Shown here in pieces: positions 33,701-47,330 of a DNA stretch of 64,000 nt. A program made the position numbers and the translations under genes. The DNA is from Lepturacanthus savala (lineage: Eukaryota > Chordata > Actinopteri > Scombriformes > Trichiuridae). The notes below the pieces were generated by a model, which searched no databases, was not told where the DNA came from, and saw only the letters and a program-made list of their open reading frames with translations. The stretch lies in the NCBI GenBank assembly GCA_030544235.1, contig CM060465.1, forward strand, positions 12,782,001 through 12,846,000. Direction: 5' to 3'. Position 1 is the stretch's first letter. Every line of letters begins with the position of its first letter.

Positions 33701-35114
33701 TGTGGTCTCAAAAAGTGAGATGAAAAGTTGTGGGTGCACATAAATGAAATTATGTAATTTCTCAGAATTCTTACTTGAACCTCAAACTTCAAATTAAACC
33801 TTTTTTTTTCCAAAATTGCAACATGATTGTATAAAGATATGTCTTAGAAATAGAATGTGTAAGATATAGCTTGATATATGTATGCATGATGATGTATATG
33901 TTATTTCTAAACTCATTTTGTTTATGTAAAAGACCTTTGTAAGACAGGAAGATGCATTAGTTTAAAATTACAGTTCAATATCTGGACATTGATAGAAGTG
34001 TCATATTTTGGGCTCTCTATGCCACCACAATGGACTTGAAATAACAGAAGCATGATGTACTTTAAGTGCTAGACTTTCAGCTTTAATTTGTGGCTATTTG
34101 CACATTTACACAGCTGGCTGACTTGGCCATTGTTTACCATTTCACTTCTTTGCCTTAAAAAAAATGTCACATGTGGCTGTGGAACAGCTAAGCAGCCAAT
34201 TGTCCGATTGCTCTTGGTCTCTAAAAAAGAGGGAGGAACATATAGAAACTGTTGTAGCTCTTGTATGTTGAGGGCAGGACATTGTTTTAATCTTGGGGTT
34301 TTGTTGACTGCCAACACTGTTGCACATCATGCCATAATATCTTTCTCCTTAAGGTCCTAGCAGAGATGGCACCATTGGTGAGGACACCATCCGCGCATCT
34401 CTGATTTCAGCTGTAAGTGACAAACTTCGCTGGAGGATGAAGGAGGAAATGGACAGAGCTCAGGCAGAGCTGGATGCTCTGAAGCGAACGGAGGAAGACC
34501 TGAAGAAGGGACATCAGAAACTCGAGGACATGGTCTCAAGGCTGGACCAGGAAGTGGTGAGAATTTTCTGTTGAACCTGTATTTTCAGTTCTCCTCCCTC
34601 TACGGTTATCAGGTCTGTTTTAGCATTTATTATTTATTAAACAATATTCATTTTTGCTGTGATCACATTTCCACCAGACTGAGGTTGACAGAAACATTGA
34701 GTTGCTGAAGAGAAAGGACGAGGAGCTGAGCGAGGCCCTGGAGAAGATGGAGAACCAGTCGGAGAACAATGACATTGATGACGTCATCGTGCCCACAGCT
34801 CCACTGTACAAACAGATCCTGAACCTGTACGCTGAGGAAAATGCAATTGAGGACACTATATTCTACCTGGGAGAGGCTCTTCGCAGGGATGTCATAGACC
34901 TGGAAGTTTTTCTTAAGGTGGCCATTTCAGCACAACTACAAACCTCTGCATAACGATAGATATACTCAGACTCCAGTCTTCTGCATTTTTTAGCCTTGTT
35001 GACTCCTGTTCTCTTCTGTTACAGCATGTACGTCTTCTGTCCAGGAAGCAGTTCCAGCTTCGTGCCCTCATGCAGAAAGCCCGCAAAACTGCTGGACTTA
35101 GTGACCTCTACTGA
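27788..35114 (+). CDS. tsg101: ESCRT-I subunit TSG101
   Basis: ESCRT-I subunit that binds ubiquitinated cargo and P(T/S)AP motifs (HRS, ALIX, viral late domains) for endosomal sorting, cytokinesis and budding. Ten exons: 27788-27829, 28410-28497, 28583-28648, 30126-30289, 30820-30946, 31517-31574, 31835-31929, 34354-34556, 34678-34917, 35025-35114; 390 residues, as in human. UEV domain 1 to about 146, Pro/Gly/Tyr-rich region about 147-215, coiled coil about 230-315, C-terminal steadiness box to 390, ending KTAGLSDLY. Pocket residues Tyr64, Tyr69, Asn70 and Met96 are present, as is the internal PTAP at 320-323 that TSG101 is known to carry. Intron 2 (28498-28582) is nearly identical to the matching intron of the TRIM-UEV gene. 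Intact; no defect seen. Confidence 0.98.
29501..29703. mobile_element. Tc1-like MITE in tsg101 intron 3
   Basis: TA at both ends, left terminus CAATGAACAAAAATA and right terminus (reverse complement) CACTGAACAAAACAC form imperfect inverted repeats. About 203 bp, too short for a transposase. The inside carries 'cctgtcaggtggatgg', typical of the fish family. The matching intron of the TRIM-UEV gene lacks it. Confidence 0.7.
33975..34290. mobile_element. Tc1/mariner-like remnant in tsg101 intron 7
   Basis: 'gactttcagctttaatttg' and 'caattgtccgattgctcttg' followed by a 'gagggaggaacata' stretch resemble parts of a fish Tc1/mariner family. No intact transposase frame; ends unclear. From pattern memory. 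Confidence 0.45.
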
Positions 35115-36330
35115 CCTGAACTGACTACCTGGAAACATTCATATCTCCATGCTTTCTTTTCCCTTCTTTGCTTTATTCCCTTCTGAATGTTTTCTTGTAG
35201 TATCAAGCATACAACCTCTTTTTAATTCTTTATAAAAAAACTGTTCTTGTGAGACAAATATCTGAATAGCAACAACAGAGAATAGAAAAAACATGAACTG
35301 TCTTGTCTAACAGAGTGAAACAGTTGTTGTATGACATAAATTATGTTTTGATCAGACCAGATCTGCAGTTAGTCATGACCCAGATATGACACAATTACTT
35401 TTTTTTTTATTTTGCCCCATTACAATGTAAATGCAGACAGCACATTATGAACCAGATTCTGTGGTTGACACCTGCTGTATCTGCAAAAATAAGGTGCTAG
35501 ACCTCTGTAGCTGGGTGGGTGTACAGAGTCAGTATGTCCACCTGTATATGCTGCACTCAAGGGTAGCACACAGGTTCTGTTAGCAATCCATTTGCCAGAC
35601 AAAGTCATTTGGCTAGTAAGCACAAATTGTTAGGGGCTGGTAGAGAGGGGCCCCTCGTGATGAAAAGGTTAGTCTCTGATATAAATACCCAGGGCAACCT
35701 TTCGGGAAGGTCGGGGGTTAGCCTCAGGATTTAATACTGTATGAAGCCTGGGTTATATTCAATAGCCATGGAGTCGCTTTAATACAGCAGAAGTGATGAT
35801 AAACCTGAAAAATCTATTATCGAGCTAGATTTTCAGCTCCTATGGCTCTTGTCCACTGTTTTTCCTTGTCCTGTGTGTCTCCTTACGTGTGTATGAGGAT
35901 CTTTCATTGTATGTCCACTGCTCAGCTGTTTTACTCTCTGTTTAAAGTGGATGACAGTCTTGACATACTTTATTCTAAGGTGTTACAAAGGAAATTCTGC
36001 ATTTTTCTTTTCTGTTGTCCTTGTGCTGTCAACTCATTCTCAGCTCTTGTGAGAAGTTTAAGTTTTCAGTCAAATTAAGGCTGTGTATAAAGTGTTGGGG
36101 GGTACAAAAATATAAAGAACTATTGTACTAATCAAACCTTAACTTATATAAAGTTTGCAAACAGGTCTCATTAAAATTAGCCTTTTACTAAATGCACTTT
36201 GAATTGTATGATAGGATATCTACTGTTATTTTTTTCTTGTTTCCATTTCAGCCATAGACCACCAGTTCTTTTATATCTGTAGATTTATGTAAATCAGTTG
36301 AAATAAAAAGAATCTGATTTAATAGCTAAT
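35115..36330 (+). other. tsg101: tsg101 3'UTR
   Basis: Runs from the stop to an AATAAA at 36302-36307. AT-rich, no coding potential seen. Confidence 0.55.
36302..36307 (+). terminator. tsg101: tsg101 polyadenylation signal
   Basis: AATAAA after a long AT-rich UTR. The two genes tsg101 and ldha converge here. Confidence 0.5.
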
Positions 36331-38119
36331 TTCTTTGCATTTATTTCATGGAATTCAAAAATCAGTTCAAGTCAGTTTTATTTTTACATTTTACTCATGG
36401 GGACAGGCCTAGTTTTCACATTATGTGTCATATATTTTAATACTCTGATCTAAATTACATTGGTGAGTCCTAAGTTTTGCCAGATAACATTTTGTATGTT
36501 ATACAGCTGCAGGACAAATCCATCTCACCCTGATTCAAACAGAAATTAATGATCACATCTACAATTCATTTCAATTCCATAGGCGTTATTGGAATGATAT
36601 TTGACGTGTTGCTAAAGCACAAAAACAATTGTAAAAATGCAATGTTAAGTATTAAAATTAAAAAAAAAAAATGTGTATAACAATATTAGTAATTGCAACA
36701 ACTATATCTGGATGTGATCTGGGGTATATTTTTTCACATTTAGGAAATATTTATATAGTTTTGCCATTCTGACAGTGTAATTCAGTCTTTATATCTCTAA
36801 AAACAACACAACCTGTCCTCTGGGCAGCCAGGATCTGTGTCTAACCTATATTGCCAAACTATGGTCGCTCGGTCTGTACATTGTAAATAGCCACATTCAC
36901 ACACACACACACACCTGTCAACGTAAATGACCGTAATGATATGTTAATGTAAAGCCAGAGTTGTTTACCTGGGAAATCTGGTTTGGCAGTTTCCCAGCTC
37001 AAGACATCACAGGGAATTTGCAGGGAAGTAACATTTGAATGTAAGCAGGAATATTACAACCACTTAAAGAATTGCATCCTTGTGACAATTCACTCCTTTG
37101 AACACAGGTGTGAACTGTCACACTAGAGATCTAGAGGAAAAAAAGCATCCCCTGCATCTCCATTTTGAACAGCCTGTTCTTTGTAGCATTTCTTGGTAAA
37201 TTCCGTTTCTGGAGATTACAATTAGTTTTGAATGAATTCAACATTCATCCCTCATTTACAGCCCCTGAAATCAGCCAATCAGAGGAGATGCTTATTTAAT
37301 ATTATTGAGACTGACCAAAATTGCCCTGCATTTTCTAGAGCTCCAAAGAGATGCTTGAGAGACAAGATGTTAAACTATGAAATAATTCTTAATATAAGAC
37401 CACAAATATATTTTGTTAGGGATATCAACACTTTAAATAAAACACAGGAAAAGTATACTATAAGGAACTTTAAACCTCCGGTGATCTGTACAGATTCCTG
37501 GGCCTGGAAATGACTGATTTTTTGTATTTTTTGCTGATATTTATGGTAATCACTGATTTATGGAAATGTTATATGGGGTGAATATAAATTGCGCATAAAC
37601 ATTTGTTTTCTTGGTGAAAACTCTTTCACATTTATTTATTTGAATTTTTACTCAAATGTGATGAATCCCTTGGTTAGGTCTGACCACATCAATCATTTTG
37701 AGTTTAAACGCTGAATATTCTGAACAGATATACTAAATGATCTTATTGCCACTATAGCAGATGAAAATGAAAGAAACGCAGACCTGTTTTAAACATAATC
37801 ATCAATTTACAATGGGATGCTTTCAAACACCACAAATTTCAGGTTTTTTAACTGATTCATACAGTGTTTAGTTTAATTATGGACCTTTCGTTAAGGCTAC
37901 CTGCTCATTACCTACAGGACCTGCTGCTGCTCTGACCGCCTCAGAATAGGCCACTCTGCCTGGCTGGATTTGTTCCCACTGCTGCTGCTGCATAAAAACC
38001 TCTGATCTGCTTTGTGTTGATGTATAGGTATGCACTGAGTCAGCTGCTCTGTACACACATACAAATTGTCTTTTGCTAGGTTGGATGGAAAACACAGGAA
38101 AGGACAAAGCATAGTCTTG
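36331..38119. other. intergenic between convergent tsg101 and ldha
   Basis: AT-rich, with a small CA tract near 36898-36913. An open frame at 37232-37513 has no recognisable domain and is not called. A CTG run is near 37980. Confidence 0.5.
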
Positions 38120-39226
38120 TATCATTATCCTGGCAGGTTTATTTGATGTTACAGCAAATGAAAATCGATATCCAGCTGCCATGACAGGTACAGTGTCTCA
38201 GTAAGTCTGGTGGTTGATAGACAATATCTATTGGTGTGACATTAATACATAGATAGATCTTAACAGTATTAACAACTATAAATAATTCTACATTTTGTTC
38301 TCAAAAATCAATGTCCTTTTTTCAGGAGTCCGGTGGAGAGAAATGAATACAAAACCACATTCTTCAGAATGTTTGCTTCCGTTACGAGTCATAACCTGAC
38401 TGTACATCATAATCCAAGCTGACTCTTTCCATTGGCTCTCTGTTATCTCTTTGATATGTGTAAATCGTGGCTGATTGCCTCATTACCAACTCTTTTAATT
38501 CTCTCAGAAGTAACGTTTGTTGCCTCTTGCCGGTTCTATAACCGCCTTTTAGTTGTGTCTGTCAGTGCACTTGTGGTTAAGTCATTTTTTTTAAAAAGGC
38601 TTCAATGCCAAAACAAAGTAAGTGTAGCATTGCTTTTCTCAAATGATAAGGTACTTTGGTGTCACTGGATTTTGGCCCGGTGAGATGCAGCATTGTTGTT
38701 CTGACTGTAGGTGGATAGGAAGCCCTCCTCATAGAGAATGGAATGTCTCCATTATACTCCAAATACAAAAATAAACAGAGATTACCAAGTTGGAAAAAAA
38801 ACAACTGGAAACAATCACAAAATACACAGAATAAATCTGATATACACACAGGGAGTGTACAGAACACGCAGTGATGGCACACAGTGACAATAACATACAG
38901 TACATAGCATACATGCTCAAATTAGCTCAATGTTGGTTTCTCTCCAACAAAAGATGAGCTGACTTAAACAAAGGATAAAGGTTTCTGAGAATTCAGTCAT
39001 GGGAGAAGGAGGGTGGGTGGGGAGCAAAAAGGGAAAACGACAGCCATTTTGTGAAAAGATCAAGGTAATAGCTAGTTTCCACTGGTGTAGCTACAAACAC
39101 TTAGATATTCAGCAGTCTCGTTCGCCTGTTGCTGCGAGTGACACAGAAGGTACGGTAGGAGGGGGTCCACCTCATGGCGTTCCCTGTGGTTTCAGAGGGG
39201 GGTTGGGGAATTCAGAGGGACGCTCC
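38120..39226 (-). other. ldha: ldha 3'UTR (candidate extent)
   Basis: An AATAAA on the - strand (38138-38143) would give a 3'UTR of about 1.1 kb. Other signals are possible. Confidence 0.4.
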
Positions 39227-42200
39227 TTACAGGGTGAGCTCCTTCTGTACGCCCCACAGGGTCTCTGCGCTCTTCACCAGCTGCTTCTCCTCATCGGGCT
39301 TCAGTGTCATGTGGACGACATCTGTCAGGCCGCTGTTGCCAAGGATACAAGGGATGCTCAGGAAGACCTCATCCTTCACCCCGTGCATGCCCTGTCAGAT
39401 GAAGAGAGGGGAGGGGACAGCGAGGGCGGCGTTAGCATCTCACAACATCTGCAGCATGTGGAAGCTGGTTAACAGGGTGAATATGATCATCCTGGATTTG
39501 CCACGCAGTGAAATGTGTATGATGGGGGTCCTCACCTGGACCATGGTGGACACAGGGTGCACCTTGTGCAGGTTCTTGGTGATGCTTTCCACCAGGTCAG
39601 CCACAGACATACCGATGGCCCAGGAGGTGTAGCCCTTCAGCTTAATAACATCGTAAGCCCTGTAGTGCACACATATAATCAGTCAGAGAGAGAATGGGGA
39701 GTAAGAAAAATAATAACACGTCTCCTGGACTGAAGGGACAATCAAACTGCTTTGCTATTCGGGAGAGTCTTCCTCTTCTAATATCCCTCATTTGATTCCT
39801 TTTTTATGTTTATCCCCATTAACAAAAATATTATTGATGAAAGTCTGCTGCATGTGTTTTGTTCTTCTTTTTTTAATTTATGCTGTGCTGAGGTTGAAGT
39901 ATGAACAAATAAATCTGGAAAATAAAAAAGCTATTAATTAATTAGTCTTTGAAATAACTATACATGAGAAACCTAAATAGCCAAGGATGTTTATGGTTTG
40001 AATACAGTTAAAAAAAAAGACTTGCATACACATATATATGTGTATGTTTATTTGAAATAAGGCTGATCCCTTACTGTGCACCTTTGCGAATGTTCTTTCT
40101 TCATCTCATTTCTTCATTTCTACATCCTAGTCTACATTTTACTTCATGCCTTTGTCCCTCTGTGTAAAGTCTTTTATTGCTAACCTTTTCTTACTTAAAC
40201 CATAAAACACAGACTGTATTGTGTTGTACATGGCTGACCTGCCTCGAGACCTCATTGCAAGATAAGCCAGATCTACTGGTAGACAAAGGAATAATGCTAC
40301 AGTTTACAGAAGTTACAAAACTATTGCAACATTTAACTTTTACAGGACAAAACTCAAATATAAAATCCAGCAACACACCTTTAGCTATGATGTTTATGTA
40401 ACATGAGGAGGTCATGTTAAAGTCAGTCATTTCAGTGGCGATTGTCTCTTTGACTAGGCTTTAACATTGTCAGGCATTTAATTAATACAGACCTGAGAGG
40501 GTAAATGAGGTCATGAGCACTATTATATAGAGTATAACCAAGCATAGCTATTGTGTTTGTACTGGCTGCCAGACTGTGGTGGAACCTGCAGTACTGTGCT
40601 ACACTGAATACAAATGCTTGCTTCTCTCTGACTCACAGCTCTCGTCTTCCTCACTGGGGACAGTCACATCCATTTGGTTTAATTCTGCTTGTTTTGGGTC
40701 TTTATGATAATAGGCAATCTGTCTAAATACACTTTCACATTTACAGCTCCCACCTCAGTACTTCACAGATGGCCTGTGCACACATTACTGATTGTTTTGC
40801 AGATTGAACCTATGAAGGTAAGTTTGGGGGAAATCTGTCAGCTCATCGCTGGGTTAGTGAGAAAAAAAAAAAATAACTGTCCTCACCCATCAACCACCGC
40901 CTTGTGAACACTCTTCCAGTTCTCAGCATCATCGTCAGCACCCATTTTTGGATTGAGTCCCTGAAGAGAAACTCCTGCAACGTTCACGCCGCTCCACACA
41001 GGTACTACGAGAAACAGACATAGAATAGCAATTATTAGTTCACCATGAAACCATTTTAAACCAAATACCAATGTTTTTATGGTATGAATTTTTCATATAT
41101 TATATTGTTTGAGAGGGATACTTTTTTGCACTTGTACCAAACAAATTGCATTTGGTTGCATGAGAGAACACAGCCTGTGTGTGTTGAGCAACAAGGACGG
41201 AGAAAATGTCAGACACAGAGGAACTTATACCAAAAAAAGGAGCTACTTCGGTTTCGTGCAAATGCTTTAGCTTTAAAGATTCTGACCCCGATCAAACAAC
41301 CATAATCTGTAAATGCTGTCTGGCTAAATTTGTAGCCACAAGAGGCAACATGTCCTAGAATATAAGGAATGCATGAAACTAAGATCTGTGTCTTCTTCCA
41401 TGTCTGCAAGTAACATTAATGTTCGCGCTGCAACACAAAACACAAGTCAGACGTCATTCAAAGACTCATTTGCTAAGGGGACTGCAACAAGAAAAGCAAT
41501 TCTAAGCCAATTTACTGCAATAATTATTCTCTAAATATTACAAAAAAATCCTGCAAATACTGTGACACTGGTATAATTTTTAAGTATGCTCCAAAAATTG
41601 TATACACAAATGCTCCAAATGCAGTTGCTTTATTAAAAGATCTGCCACAAACACACAAAGATGTGCACTGGAGAGGCTAGCACAGATTTTATTTTTAGTC
41701 GGTGTTGCATACCACTGGAGTCTCCGTGCTCTCCGATGATCCAGCCGTGGCAGCTGGAAGGGTGGATGTGCAGCTTCTCGCTCATGAGATGGCGGAAACG
41801 GGCAGAGTCCAGGTTGGTGCCGGAGCCGATAACGCGGTGACGGGGGAAGCCGCTCAGCTTCCAGGCCACGTAGGTCAGGATGTCCACTGAGGAGGTAAAG
41901 AACAAGAGGGGACAACGCTTAGGAATGATCCATTGATTTGTGTTGAGCTATACGTGTTACCATAGTATCGATTACATGGATTCCTCTGGCATCCTACCAC
42001 ACTATTTCAAGCAACACCGAACCTCTTCTCACATTTCCATCCATCCTCATTCATTCACACCGATGTCGGTCTAACCTGGGTTGGAGACCACCATCAGGAT
42101 GCAGTTGGGGCTGTACTTGACGATGTTGGGGATGATGAACTTGAAGATGTTGACGTTGCGCTGCACTAGGTTGAGGCGGCTCTCGCCCTCCTGCTGGCGG

Positions 42201-43244
42201 GCGCCAGCGGTCACGACCACCACTCTGGAGCCGGCTGTCACACTGTAGTCTGGCAATTTGACAAAAAGGGGATATTTTGATGTGACGGGAGACTAAAACC
42301 TTCTCATCGGGACGGTAGGGTTGGAGAATCACACCGGGATGAACGGCCTTTTTCATGCTAGGCTAGTTACTTTTTGTTACTTCCTCACCTTTGTCCCCCA
42401 CAATCTTGTGTGTCTTGAGGAAGAGGGATCCGTGCTGCAGGTCCATGACCTCACCCTTCAACTTGTCCTCCATCACGTCAACCAGGGCAAGCTCATCACA
42501 CAAGTCCTGGTAAACATACACAGTATAACCCAGTAAATCACCCTGGTAATCACATACCACAGTGCAACATATTAGTATGTATTATTAAGTTGCATGTTAA
42601 GTTGAAGTTAACAACTTAACATGCAAGTCACTTGCCAAAAGTGAGAAACCCATTTGTTACAAGTGAATAACATGAATACAAAAGCAAGGAACAGCCATTC
42701 ATCTCAAACCTTGACTATTCAGTAGCATTTTTACTTTCAGGACCTGTCAACTAGTTTCTCAGTGTTATTTTTCTTCTTACTCAAGACCAAACATTACAGG
42801 AGTTGAGCCCATCTGTCAGCACTTCCTCAAACTAATCTTTGGAACCATCCTCCTGGAACCATCAATCATTTAGTTCAAGTTCAGACCCATTTCTGCAAAT
42901 CCTTCTAGCATATTCCTATTCATGGATGGATGGATCTAACTTAGCATTTTTCAAGGGTTTATTTTGTTTTAAAAGATTGCACCCAGTCATCTCTGATTCC
43001 ACACTGATACTTATTTAAGTATTAAAATGATCTTTATCAGTATCCATGTGCTTACTTGTGTAACAACCATACAAAACTACTTTTTCTCTTAGCTATTCAG
43101 TCTTTCTTCTCATCTTACCTTGAGCAGAATGCTCACGGCTGAGGCCATGCCCACCATGCCGACACCCACCACCGTCACCTTGTTCCTGCTGCCGACAGGC
43201 TCCTCCTTCATCACATGGGTGATCAGTTTTTCCTTGGTGGACAT
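39227..43244 (-). CDS. ldha: L-lactate dehydrogenase A chain (muscle type)
   Basis: Interconverts pyruvate and lactate with NADH in the cytosol, as a tetramer. Seven coding exons, in transcript order: 43244-43119, 42506-42389, 42249-42076, 41886-41713, 41004-40887, 39659-39536, 39391-39227 (126, 118, 174, 174, 118, 124, 165 bp); 332 residues, the usual length, all phases agree. Rossmann motif VVGVGMVGMA near 25-34, mobile loop ARQQEGESR at 98-106 with Arg106, and catalytic Asn138, Asp166, Arg169 and His193 (GEHGDSS) are all present. N-terminus MSTKEKLI and C-terminus WGVQKELTL are those of fish LDH-A. The ATG follows an acceptor directly, so the 5'UTR lies in another exon. Convergent with tsg101, as in mammals. 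Confidence 0.98.
41204..41540 (+). pseudogene. broken hAT/ZBED-type BED-finger relic
   Basis: In an ldha intron, the + strand frame from 41206 to the stop at 41356-41358 reads like a BED zinc finger: SCKCFSFKDSD, then TTIICKCCLAKFVATRG with paired Cys. After frame breaks, 'SQTSFKDSFAKGTATRKAI' (about 41447-41506) resembles the stretch that follows the finger in hAT transposases. No catalytic part remains. Antisense to ldha. Confidence 0.6.
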
Positions 43245-45355
<2,111 letters not shown>

Positions 45356-45435
45356 CTTTAGGCGTCAGTTAGAAGGCTGGATACACGAGCTGGAATGTGT
45401 CTGCTCCTCCTGAGTGCAGCTTCTCCGCAGAAGTG
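45356..45435 (-). other. ldha: ldha 5' non-coding exon
   Basis: Bounded on one side by a good - strand donor and on the other by an expected start about 26-30 bases after the TATA-like box at 45461-45468. Confidence 0.65.
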
Positions 45436-45600
45436 GTGCCGGGGAGGGGGAGTCTCGCGGTATTTAAACACGACCTCCTCCGTGGACGGAACGTACGCAC
45501 ATGCTAATGAGCGCGGGAGGGGTCCGCGTGGCCGCCGACCGTGCTGCGTGTCACGTAACCTACGTGCGAAGCAGGATGCGGCGGAGTCAGAGCGCGAGCT
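45436..45600 (-). promoter_or_regulatory. ldha: ldha promoter with TATA-like box and candidate hypoxia elements
   Basis: - strand TTTAAATA at 45461-45468; GC-rich around it. RCGTG cores at 45527, 45546-45550 and 45562-45566 (+) and 45552-45556 (-) form a cluster of HIF-type sites. Mammalian LDHA promoters use paired elements of this kind. An octamer-like ATGCTAAT is at 45501-45508. Confidence 0.6.
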
Positions 45601-46178
45601 CCGTGTTACTCACACAGGCTCCTCTGGATGGAAAAGGGGCAATCTTCTTGTATGAGAAATAATAACGTGGTTTCGGTAAGCACATTTCGGCCATTTGCTA
45701 AAATCATAATCTTATGTGACCCCTTAATTAAAGTGACACCAACAATTTAACTAACGGTCCGCCATATGCCTATCGGCGACGATGGTTGGAAAGACTTTTT
45801 CTTGACTTTATTTCAGAAAACCTACATTTGGAGTTGTTGTGACTTTCACCACAGAAGTTTTATGGGTAGTTGTACTTACATAATATGGCTAGTAGTAGTA
45901 GAAAATCACGTATAATGGTCACTTTTTAACATGTACAGTGTTAAATCATTCATTAGGTGTACAGCAGGGAAGGGTTCAGGTGCTAATATGTGCCTAAAGC
46001 TTACTATTCCATATGCTGTATATTGTAGGCTGCCGATGGAAGGGGGAAAGCACCATCTTATTACTTTTGAAAGAGCATGAGACATAAAGCTCAGGTTTAT
46101 CATTCAGCCTCCTAGCGCCCCCTCCTGTCTGCTTTTAATATTATATAGCCTATACAACCCCAGTAACAGTGTTAAGGT

Positions 46179-46521
46179 CAGTCAGTCATTTTCTATACCT
46201 GCTTATTCCTCATTAGGGTCGCAGGGGTCTGCTGGAGCCTATACCAGCGCATTACGGCGAGAGGCAGGGATACACCCCAGATGGTCGCCAGCCAATTGTG
46301 GGGCACACACACCATTCACTCACACCTACGGGCAATTTAGAGTCTCCAATTAACCTCAGCATGTTTCTGGACTGTGGGAGGAAGCCGGAGTACTTGGTGA
46401 AAACCAAGAACATGCAAACTCCACACAGAAAGGTCCCAGACCCAGGACCAAGGAGGTCTTGAACCTGCGACCTTATTGCTGTGAGGCAACAGAGCTAACC
46501 CCTGCACCACGGTGTCGCCCC
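46179..46521 (-). mobile_element. SINE copy, inverted, with 12-bp target-site duplication
   Basis: Reverse complement of the same SINE as at 26397, including the A/B-box head at its right end. CAGTGTTAAGGT flanks it exactly at 46167-46178 and 46522-46533. Confidence 0.85.
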
Positions 46522-47049
46522 CAGTGTTAAGGTTAATCCAACAAACTGTTGGTGTCATGTATCTGAAGAATGTTCCTATGTTTGATAGAGCTGATTCAAC
46601 TGACAATATGACAATAGTGGTTGCATATGAGTTACAACAGCTCTTGGTCAATCGAGATTATGCAAGGAACCAAAAACTAATGTTCCTCTCTCTGTTCAGA
46701 TGTACGTTCTTATTTCAACACAATTAAAAACATGAAATAGATATTTTTCTTTTAAATATTTTTTTTTAAAATAATTGGCTGCCAAATTACATCATAATTT
46801 ATGAAATAGCAGAATTTAACCATTTTGTCGCCCCAAAACACACTTGGATGCAAGTTACTGAAAAAATGATGTGTGATCTTGAAATGCCTCTTTCCCCACT
46901 GAAACTTATTTTTCATCTGTGGATAGTTATTGGCTGCCTTTTGAACACCTTACACATTGAGTGATATTTTTTTGATACTTTGTCCAATGGCTGTCTACTC
47001 CAGCTAATCCGTTTTTTACAATAGTGTAGTATTGTGTTGCAAATGTAAA

Positions 47050-47330
47050 ATAAGATAAGATTTAATTTATTGTCCCACATTGAGGAAATTCACATCGTTG
47101 CAGCAGCAAAGTGGATAGGGGAAGAGAAAACAGAAGTAGGCATTTAATAAAATAATCTACATAAGTAGAAGACAATTTACATAAGTAGTAGGAAAAAAGA
47201 AGAGCTAGCAATATAGATAGTGTAGAAGTAAATAATAGAAATAAAATATATACACTATATACAAGAGAAAACCACAATAGCAGCAGGTGTACGTGGACTA
47301 ATGAACTGTACGATGATATAGTGATTATTG
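47050..47330. mobile_element. teleost interspersed repeat fragment
   Basis: 'ataagataagattta' followed by 'gtcccacattgaggaaattc' and 'cagcagcaaagtggatag' matches a widespread fish repeat remembered by motif. Class and ends are uncertain. Confidence 0.45.

Noticed and set aside
37232..37513. 93-residue frame near the end of tsg101
   Set aside because: AT-rich, no recognisable domain, no upstream promoter; chance length.
38999..39733. + strand open frames of up to 157 residues
   Set aside because: They are antisense shadows of the last two ldha exons.
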